Shown: positions 1 to 4,671 of the stretch, piece by piece
How the letters are laid out: each line of letters begins with the position of its first letter
Numbering within the stretch: position 1 is the stretch's first letter
NCBI GenBank assembly: GCA_902797405.1
Contig: CADBSP010000119.1
Span: 1 to 8,554 of the forward strand
Length of the DNA stretch: 8,554 nt
Reading direction: 5' to 3'
Source of the DNA: an uncultured Eubacteriales bacterium
GTDB taxonomy: Bacteria > Bacillota > Clostridia > Peptostreptococcales > Anaerovoracaceae
Translations under genes and position numbers: made by a program
Notes under the pieces: generated by a model
What the model was told of the DNA's origin: nothing
Database searches by the model: none
What the model saw: only the letters and a program-made list of their open reading frames with translations

Positions 1-135
1 CTTAACCGTCGCCTGAGTTCCCACAGGCATAAAGACAGGAGTTTGAATATCTCCGTGTGGCGTATGAACCACTCCTCTTCTGGCCTTGGATTCTGAATCC
101 TTTTTTATTAAATCGTATGTAACTGCTGGTTTCAT
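1..135 (-). CDS. tgt: Queuine/preQ1 tRNA-guanine transglycosylase, N-terminal fragment (window edge)
   Basis: Only the first 45 codons are inside the window; the frame is open to the edge, so the gene is cut by the window and not broken. Tgt exchanges guanine 34 of the GUN-anticodon tRNAs (Tyr, His, Asn, Asp) for preQ1 in bacteria, in the cytoplasm. The visible part begins MKPAVTYDLIKK and contains ARRGVVHTPHGDIQTP and VFMPVGTQATVK, which I recognise as the conserved Tgt N-terminus leading into the TIM barrel; the catalytic aspartates lie beyond the edge. The ATG at 133-135 is preceded by AAAGGG (142-147) with a 6-nt spacer. It starts 18 bp after the queA stop, so the two are almost certainly co-transcribed, and the products act in consecutive steps of queuosine synthesis. 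I judge the identification safe from N-terminal motif and context. Confidence 0.93.
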   Translation of the reverse strand, partial: MKPAVTYDLIKKDSESKARRGVVHTPHGDIQTPVFMPVGTQATVK

Positions 136-153
136 TTATTACCCTTTTCTATA

Positions 154-1410
154 TTATATGATTAACATTGCATCACCATAACTAAAGAAACGATACTTTT
201 CTTTTACAGCCTCTTTATATGCTATCAAAACGTCTTCACGACCTGCCAATGCCGAAATAAGCATTATCAAAGTCGATTTGGGAAGATGGAAATTAGTAAT
301 TAAACCATCTACAATTTTGAAATTGTAACCCGGATAGATAAATATATTAGTAGACCCACTACCAGGCTTTATGAAAAACCGTTTATACTGATTACCTTCT
401 GAAACTGAACAATTACAAGAAGAGCACTTTGAACTATCATTCACCTCGGTGTTTACTGCATCGACTGCAACAGCTGCGCTTTCAAGTGTTCTGGTTGAAG
501 TAGTTCCAACAGATATTATTCTTCCACCTGATTTAATTGTCTCATTAATTGTTTTCGCAGCTTCCTCCGAAACAGTATACTCTTCAAAATGCATATGGTG
601 ATCTTCGACAGTTTCAGCCTTAACAGGTCTAAAGGTGCCAATCCCAACATGAAGAGTCAGATATGCGAGTTTAACTCCTTTTGTTTCACATGCTTTCAGG
701 AGTTCCTCGGTAAAATGGAGTCCTGCTGTAGGTGCAGCCACAGAACCCTCGTAACGATTATAGACAGTTTGATAATCCTCGGCATCTTCTTCCGTTGCAG
801 GTCTATCAATATACGGAGGAAGCGGCATCGCTCCAATTTCCTCCAATCTTTCCATGAATATTCCATCATAATCAAAAGAAACTATTCTGGTTCCGTCTTC
901 TCCATTATCGATTATTTCTGCAACAAGTTTCTTTCCGGGTTCATTTGAGAATATGACTCTATCTCCGGGACGTAGTCTCCTACCCGGTCTAACCATGGTT
1001 TCCCAAAACTCAAATCCATCGGAATTATTTGATGCCTTATTATTATCTAAACCACCAAATTCGTTGTTATCTATCGCATTCCTATCTACTCGTTTAATAA
1101 GCAAGAATTCAATCTTTGCTCCGGTGCCTTCTTTCACACCAAAAAGACGAGCAGGTATAACCCTGCTGTCATTAAGAACTAAACAATCTCCAGGATGAAG
1201 GTATTCAAGTATATCTGAAAACTTCCTATGTTCAATAAAGTGCTGGTCTTCATTATTTGAATTGTCACCTAAGGAATCGGAATCCCTCGTGGAAGAATTG
1301 TTTTTTATTCTGTTATGAAGAACCATAAGCCTGCAGGAATCCCTCTCTTTCAATGGCTTCTGCGCTATTAATTCTTCCGGTAATTCGTAATCAAAATCAT
1401 CAACTCTCAT
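154..1410 (-). CDS. queA: S-adenosylmethionine:tRNA ribosyltransferase-isomerase
   Basis: QueA transfers and isomerises the ribosyl part of S-adenosylmethionine onto preQ1 at position 34 of tRNA, giving epoxyqueuosine. The protein has 418 residues, against about 340-356 in B. subtilis and E. coli. It opens with the typical MRVDDFDYELPEELIAQ. Conserved blocks follow: LPPYI (197-201), YQTVY (213-217) and EGSVAAPTAGLHF (221-233), HVGIGTFRPV (254-263), HHMHFEEY (271-278), VGTTSTRTLES (301-311), NFHLPKSTL (373-381) and FFSYGDAMLI near the end. The extra length sits in three polar inserts at about residues 33-57, 110-132 and 314-348, the last with KCSSCNC (328-334). All lie between conserved blocks, so the enzyme is probably active, though that is inference. 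The ATG at 1408-1410 is fixed by family alignment; its ribosome binding site is weak (AGAGA about 10 nt upstream). It lies 79 bp after ruvB and 18 bp before tgt. Confidence 0.97.
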   Translation of the reverse strand: MRVDDFDYELPEELIAQKPLKERDSCRLMVLHNRIKNNSSTRDSDSLGDNSNNEDQHFIEHRKFSDILEYLHPGDCLVLNDSRVIPARLFGVKEGTGAKIEFLLIKRVDRNAIDNNEFGGLDNNKASNNSDGFEFWETMVRPGRRLRPGDRVIFSNEPGKKLVAEIIDNGEDGTRIVSFDYDGIFMERLEEIGAMPLPPYIDRPATEEDAEDYQTVYNRYEGSVAAPTAGLHFTEELLKACETKGVKLAYLTLHVGIGTFRPVKAETVEDHHMHFEEYTVSEEAAKTINETIKSGGRIISVGTTSTRTLESAAVAVDAVNTEVNDSSKCSSCNCSVSEGNQYKRFFIKPGSGSTNIFIYPGYNFKIVDGLITNFHLPKSTLIMLISALAGREDVLIAYKEAVKEKYRFFSYGDAMLII

Positions 1411-1489
1411 CTGTTAAAATCTCTATGTATTATTGTCTTTTAGTTGTTCTTCTTTAAAGCTAAAAAAACCTTGCTTACGAATCTTCCTT

Positions 1490-2596
1490 CTATTCTTCAA
1501 AGAAAGATTGTTGTTCACCGTAAGCCTGAATTCTCAAAGATTCCCCATCCGACGGTCTCTCTTCAAGGGTCTTTAATTCTTCCTTCTTTGTTTCAGGAAT
1601 TTCTAGCCCCATATGCCTATAGCCCGCTTCAGTAACCATACGACCCTTTTGTGTTCTGTATAGAAGTCCACTCTGTATTAAATAAGGCTCGTAAGCATCC
1701 TCTATAGTGACTTTCTCTTCGCCAATCGACGCTGCTATAGTATCAATTCCAACGGGGCCACCGCCAAATCTTTCAATAATTGTAGATAGTATGTCCCTAT
1801 CCAGTTTCTCCAATCCAAGTTCATCAACACCTAATGCCCTTAACCCTGTACGGGCAGTATCTATGTCTATTCTTCCGTCTCCCTTTACCTGTGAGAAATC
1901 ACGAATTCTCTTTAAAAGCCTATTTGCAACTCTGGGAGTTCCTCTGGAACAACGTGCCATTTCCATGAGAGCTTCTTCATCGGTATCCAGTCCGAGAAGT
2001 GTTGCAGAACGTCTAATTATTTCGGCTAGCTCATCCTGTTCATATACTTCGAATTTGCTTATAACACCGAATCTATCTCTTAATGGCGCAGATAGACTTC
2101 CCGCTCTGGTAGTTGCTCCAATAAGCGTGAACTTAGCTATATCAAGGCGTATTGATCTGGCAGAAGGGCCTTTCCCTATAATAATATCCAGAGCATAGTC
2201 TTCCATCGCTGAATAAAGGACTTCCTCCACGGAACGGTTAAGTCTGTGGATTTCATCGATAAATAATACATCGTTATCACTCAGGTTTGTAAGAATAGCC
2301 GCTAAATCACCGGCACGTTCAATCGCAGGACCCGATGTAATTTTGATATCTACTCCAAGTTCGTTAGCTATGATTCCTGCCAACGTTGTTTTACCTAATC
2401 CCGGGGGTCCATAAAAGAGAACGTGATCCAAAGGTTCACCTCTCATTTTTGCTGCCTCAATAAAGACCTTCAGGTTGTCCTTAACCACTCTTTGACCTAT
2501 AAAATCGTCCAGTTTTTGTGGTCTAAGTGTAATCTCCTGACGCTCTTCGCCAAGCTCGGCACGTGTCATTGTAATTCTATCGTTATCGTTAGACAT
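1490..2596 (-). CDS. ruvB: Holliday junction branch migration ATPase RuvB
   Basis: RuvB is the hexameric AAA+ motor that drives branch migration of Holliday junctions together with RuvA. Numbering from the chosen start (368 aa): Walker A GPPGLGKT (63-70), Walker B LFIDEIHR (111-118), sensor 1 GATTR (160-164), arginine-finger segment PLRDRFG (171-177), sensor 2 RGTPR (218-222), and a C-terminal winged helix with GLEKLDR, FGGGPVG and EPYLIQ (about 261-308). I chose ATG 2594-2596 because AGAGGA (2602-2607) lies 5 nt upstream. The frame is open 33 codons further back, to a TTG overlapping the ruvA stop, but no good ribosome binding site supports that start. The protein is about 34 residues longer than B. 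subtilis RuvB (334); part of this is a polar tail after residue 333 ending QQSFFEE. ruvA ends 95 bp upstream, as expected in a ruvCAB cluster. Confidence 0.97.
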   Translation of the reverse strand: MSNDNDRITMTRAELGEERQEITLRPQKLDDFIGQRVVKDNLKVFIEAAKMRGEPLDHVLFYGPPGLGKTTLAGIIANELGVDIKITSGPAIERAGDLAAILTNLSDNDVLFIDEIHRLNRSVEEVLYSAMEDYALDIIIGKGPSARSIRLDIAKFTLIGATTRAGSLSAPLRDRFGVISKFEVYEQDELAEIIRRSATLLGLDTDEEALMEMARCSRGTPRVANRLLKRIRDFSQVKGDGRIDIDTARTGLRALGVDELGLEKLDRDILSTIIERFGGGPVGIDTIAASIGEEKVTIEDAYEPYLIQSGLLYRTQKGRMVTEAGYRHMGLEIPETKKEELKTLEERPSDGESLRIQAYGEQQSFFEE

Positions 2597-2601
2597 TTGA
2601 T

Positions 2602-2607
2602 TCCTCT
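2602..2607 (-). promoter_or_regulatory. Ribosome binding site that decides the ruvB start
   Basis: AGAGGA on the minus strand lies 5 nt before ATG 2594-2596. Upstream in-frame starts (TTG at 2693-2695, ATG at 2681-2683) have no comparable Shine-Dalgarno sequence, so the shorter RuvB of 368 residues is preferred. Confidence 0.7.
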
Positions 2608-2691
2608 GTTTTTTCGTTGGTTTTGCATTATCGTTTTCAATAAAAGCGCTCAGCATATATACAATTTTGTTGACAACGGTCATTCCACAAA

Positions 2692-3285
2692 TCAAAGATT
2701 TTTAAGCGCGCCTTTTATATAATCTTCAACCGTAAGATTGTCACCTTTTACCTTCGCGATTACCGATGCGGCTTCATTTCTAGAGTAACCCAGTGCTACG
2801 AGTGCTGATACTGCTTCACTTCTGGCATCGCCAGGAATATCTTCCAAAGGAATAACTACTTCACTGGTTACATCAGCAAAGACGCCTACCTTATCCTTTA
2901 ATTCCAGAACCAATCGTTCCGCGGTTTTCTTTCCTACACCCTGTGCCTTGCAAATAGAAGCCGTATCTCCAGCTGCAATCGCTCGTTTCAGTTGGGATCC
3001 CGGAAGAGCTGACATAATGGACATAGCTCCCTTTGCTCCAATTCCACTAACTGTAATAAGAAGTTCAAACAGTTCCAGATCCTCTTTACTCATAAATCCA
3101 TATAGGCTAATGTCGTCCTCACGAACCTGCATGGACGTGAACACTTTAACTTCTGCCCCCTCCGGTTCCTTGTATATAGCTGAACCTGCCGGAACGTGAA
3201 TCAAAAATCCGATTCCTGAGCTATTTTCAACTATTATGCTTCCATCCGGATTCGGGTGAAAATATCCCTTTATGTATCCAATCAT
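2692..3285 (-). CDS. ruvA: Holliday junction DNA-binding protein RuvA
   Basis: RuvA binds the four-way junction as a tetramer and loads the RuvB hexamers. The 197-residue length matches the family (about 200). The N-terminal OB-fold domain is residues 1-62, with the typical start MIGYIKG and later VREDDISLYGF (54-64). Two helix-hairpin-helix motifs follow: SGIGAKGA (80-87) and GVGKKTAE (116-123), which contact the DNA backbone. After an acidic, flexible linker (about 140-152), domain III (about 155-197) carries the ALVALGYSRNEA segment that contacts RuvB. The ATG at 3283-3285 has AGAGGA at 3297-3302, an 11-nt spacing that is rather long. ruvC ends 100 bp upstream; a possible secondary promoter lies in that gap. 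Transcription from the LexA-type promoter ahead of ruvC would also cover this gene. Confidence 0.97.
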   Translation of the reverse strand: MIGYIKGYFHPNPDGSIIVENSSGIGFLIHVPAGSAIYKEPEGAEVKVFTSMQVREDDISLYGFMSKEDLELFELLITVSGIGAKGAMSIMSALPGSQLKRAIAAGDTASICKAQGVGKKTAERLVLELKDKVGVFADVTSEVVIPLEDIPGDARSEAVSALVALGYSRNEAASVIAKVKGDNLTVEDYIKGALKNL

Positions 3286-3337
3286 TTTTTAGTAAATCCT
3301 CTTCGTTTATTGTTATCTAAAACAGTTGTCTTAATTA

Positions 3338-3367
3338 ATTATATAGTTGTGAAATTGTTACAGCCAA
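3338..3367 (-). promoter_or_regulatory. Possible internal sigma-A promoter ahead of ruvA
   Basis: On the minus strand TTGGCT (3362-3367) is separated by 18 bp from a perfect TATAAT (3338-3343), in the AT-rich ruvC-ruvA gap. The -35 matches four of six consensus bases. In AT-rich DNA a chance TATAAT is common, so this is only a candidate that could give ruvAB-queA-tgt expression independent of the ruvC promoter. Confidence 0.35.
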
Positions 3368-3385
3368 GCTTAAAAACCTGCATAT

Positions 3386-3877
3386 TTACTTTATTTTTAG
3401 TGTGCGACTTCCTCTAGAGTGTCCATGGCAGATTGCAGCGGCAACGGCGTCAGCAGTATCATCGGGTTTAGGAACTTCCTTTAAGTTAAGAATCGCTTTT
3501 ACCATCTGCTGAACCTGCTTTTTATCTGCGCGACCATAACCAACCAAAGCCTGTTTTATTTGTAGTGGAGTATATTCACTAACTTCCAATCCTCCATTTG
3601 TACATGCTAAAATAGCAACTCCTCTGGCCTCTCCAACTTTTATGGCAGTTGTCTGATTGTGCACGAAGAACAGTTCCTCTATTGCCGCCTCTTCCGGCTG
3701 ATATTCAGCTATGACAGCCGAAAGCTGATTGTATAAGTGTTGGAGTCTAAGTGGCATCTCCATGTCTTTATCGGTAGTTATAGAGCCATAGTCAACAACA
3801 GAAAACTTGTTGCCTGTCATATCCAACACGCCCCAGCCCATTATCGCATAGCCAGGGTCAATTCCCAATATTCGCAT
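3386..3877 (-). CDS. ruvC: Crossover junction endodeoxyribonuclease RuvC
   Basis: RuvC is the dimeric RNase H-fold resolvase that nicks Holliday junctions symmetrically on strands of like polarity. The chosen protein has 163 residues, normal for the family. The likely acidic metal ligands are visible: D7 in MRILGIDPGYA, E67 in AAIEELFF (64-71), and D140 and D143 in KPDDTADA (137-144). The family segments GEARGVAI (82-89), YTPLQIKQALVGYGRADKKQV (102-122) and AAAICH (146-151) are present. I placed the start at ATG 3875-3877 because AAGGGAG (3886-3892) lies 8 nt upstream and the product then begins exactly where other RuvC proteins do; an in-frame TTG at 3938-3940 would add 21 atypical residues. 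It is the first gene of the ruvC-ruvA-ruvB-queA-tgt cluster, with a LexA-type promoter about 105 bp upstream. Confidence 0.97.
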   Translation of the reverse strand: MRILGIDPGYAIMGWGVLDMTGNKFSVVDYGSITTDKDMEMPLRLQHLYNQLSAVIAEYQPEEAAIEELFFVHNQTTAIKVGEARGVAILACTNGGLEVSEYTPLQIKQALVGYGRADKKQVQQMVKAILNLKEVPKPDDTADAVAAAICHGHSRGSRTLKIK

Positions 3878-3885
3878 TAAATGCT

Positions 3886-3892
3886 CTCCCTT
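3886..3892 (-). promoter_or_regulatory. Ribosome binding site that decides the ruvC start
   Basis: AAGGGAG on the minus strand lies 8 nt before ATG 3875-3877. It selects the family-typical MRILGIDPG start over the upstream TTG at 3938-3940. A small potential hairpin (CATCT/AGATG, 3912-3925) lies a little further up the leader; it is too weak to claim a role. Confidence 0.8.
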
Positions 3893-3981
3893 TTTAGCAC
3901 CCTGTTTATAGCATCTATTCAGATGTTTTATACGATTCAATATCGCGAGTTTAATCGCTTATATCACGTATATTACTTGAT

Positions 3982-4010
3982 ATTCTAACACATGAACAAA
4001 CGTTTGTCTA
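3982..4010 (-). promoter_or_regulatory. Sigma-A promoter of the ruvC-ruvAB-queA-tgt cluster
   Basis: On the minus strand TAGACA (4005-4010, five of six to TTGACA) is followed after exactly 17 bp by TAGAAT (3982-3987, five of six to TATAAT). A TG dinucleotide one base before the -10 makes it an extended -10 element. Predicted transcription would start near 3975, giving a leader of about 98 nt before ruvC. The promoter lies downstream of the lipoprotein terminator, so the cluster looks like an independent unit. Confidence 0.75.
3993..4006. promoter_or_regulatory. Putative LexA (DinR) SOS operator
   Basis: The plus strand reads TGAACAAACGTTTG. Compared with the Gram-positive LexA consensus CGAACRNRYGTTYC it matches 12 of 14 positions, missing only the outer C at each end. 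It is centred on a perfect 12-bp palindrome, ACAAACGTTTGT (3996-4007). It occupies the spacer of the ruvC promoter and touches its -35 box, where bound repressor would block RNA polymerase. Known biology: ruvAB is LexA-controlled in B. subtilis and E. coli. I saw no comparable site before argR-recN or the lipoprotein gene. Confidence 0.75.
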
Positions 4011-4041
4011 CAAAGTAAAACCTGAATCTTTCGTCCAATTT

Positions 4042-4076
4042 ATAAAAACATCGAGCAACTACTGCCGCTCGATGTT
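4042..4076 (-). terminator. Rho-independent terminator after the lipoprotein gene
   Basis: AACATCGAGC (4047-4056) and GCTCGATGTT (4067-4076) form a perfect 10-bp stem with a 10-nt loop. Reading on the minus strand, the stem runs into TTTTTAT (4048-4042). It ends the lipoprotein transcript about 70 nt past its stop and separates it from the ruvC promoter, which begins 32 bp further on. On the plus strand the stem is followed by CTTAATTTG, a much poorer U-tract. Confidence 0.88.
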
Positions 4077-4146
4077 CTTAATTTGTAAGTGTTTGTTTTA
4101 GTTTTTACTAGTCAATAATTAGCTACCAACGTTTATGATGCCACTT

Positions 4147-4527
4147 TTATTCTGCATCCTTTGTGAAGGTCATGCTTGTTTCGTCGCTCTCCATGGTAAA
4201 TGTAGTTCCGTCAAATGTATAAGCCTGTTTTTCTCCATCTACAATCAGGTTATCGTCGTCCCAAGTGAAATCCATTGTTTCACCAAAGAGATCTAAGACG
4301 CCTGTACCATCCTCTTTAATCTCCATTGTGACTGTGAGTCCTAGGCTCTCCAACAGCTTAAGGTCTTCCTCCGATGTTGCTTCACCGTTTTCAGACATTC
4401 CGGAAAGAGTATATTTTCCCACCGGGGATGGTTTGCTGGATCCGCCACCGCCACCACCTGAACATGCAGTAAGCGCGAATACCATGATAGCAATCATCAA
4501 AAGTGCAACAATTCTTTTCATTTTCAT
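4147..4527 (-). CDS. Small secreted lipoprotein, lipocalin-like beta-rich domain, function unknown
   Basis: I cannot assign a function. The 126-residue product has a classic type II signal peptide: positively charged MKMKR, a hydrophobic stretch (residues 6-18) and lipobox LTAC (19-22), so Cys22 should be lipidated and the mature protein anchored to the outer face of the membrane. A run of six glycines (24-29) and SSKPSP form a flexible tether. Residues 35-126 are acidic, with alternating hydrophobic and polar residues, including VGKYTL, EDGTGVLDL, MDFTWDDDNLIV, YTFDGTTFTM and MTFTK. This pattern resembles small lipocalin-like domains common in Clostridia lipoproteins; that is inference from pattern only. 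The ATG at 4525-4527 has AGGAGG (4537-4542) 9 nt upstream; the second Met is 15 nt away and less likely. It has its own promoter and terminator between recN and ruvC, so it probably has no functional link to DNA repair. Confidence 0.85.
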   Translation of the reverse strand: MKMKRIVALLMIAIMVFALTACSGGGGGGSSKPSPVGKYTLSGMSENGEATSEEDLKLLESLGLTVTMEIKEDGTGVLDLFGETMDFTWDDDNLIVDGEKQAYTFDGTTFTMESDETSMTFTKDAE

Positions 4528-4642
4528 ATCGTAATTCCTCCTATACTATTCCTTTCATCATTCAGTTAAAACAGTCATTTATCATATATACTGGATTATA
4601 CAATATATAATACAACAAATATTATAACACATTATTCTAAGG

Positions 4643-4671
4643 ATTATAAGCCAAACCTACACCCCAATCAA
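4643..4671 (-). promoter_or_regulatory. Promoter of the lipoprotein gene, overlapping the recN 3' end
   Basis: On the minus strand TTGATT (4666-4671) lies 17 bp before a perfect TATAAT (4643-4648). The -35 box lies within the last codons of recN and the spacer covers its stop. Transcription would start near 4636, giving a leader of about 109 nt. Two further TATAAT hexamers lie downstream: 4621-4626, with an extended TG, and 4595-4600. Neither has a good -35, so they are secondary candidates. Confidence 0.6.

Noticed and set aside
1411..1489. PreQ1 riboswitch or terminator in the ruvB-queA gap
   Set aside because: I looked for the preQ1-I pattern and for a GC stem before the seven-T run (1462-1468, minus strand); neither is present, so the gap appears to be plain AT-rich leader.
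1707..2198. Open frame of 163 codons on the plus strand, antisense to ruvB
   Set aside because: It mirrors the conserved ruvB AAA+ coding region, which keeps all its motifs on the minus strand.
3878..3940. N-terminal extension of RuvC from an upstream TTG
   Set aside because: No ribosome binding site precedes the TTG, the added residues are not RuvC-like, and AAGGGAG sits correctly before the ATG at 3877.
4595..4626. Extra TATAAT promoters upstream of the lipoprotein gene
   Set aside because: Two perfect -10 hexamers occur, but neither has a credible -35 at 16-18 bp; in such AT-rich DNA they are likely chance, so the pair at 4643-4671 was preferred.
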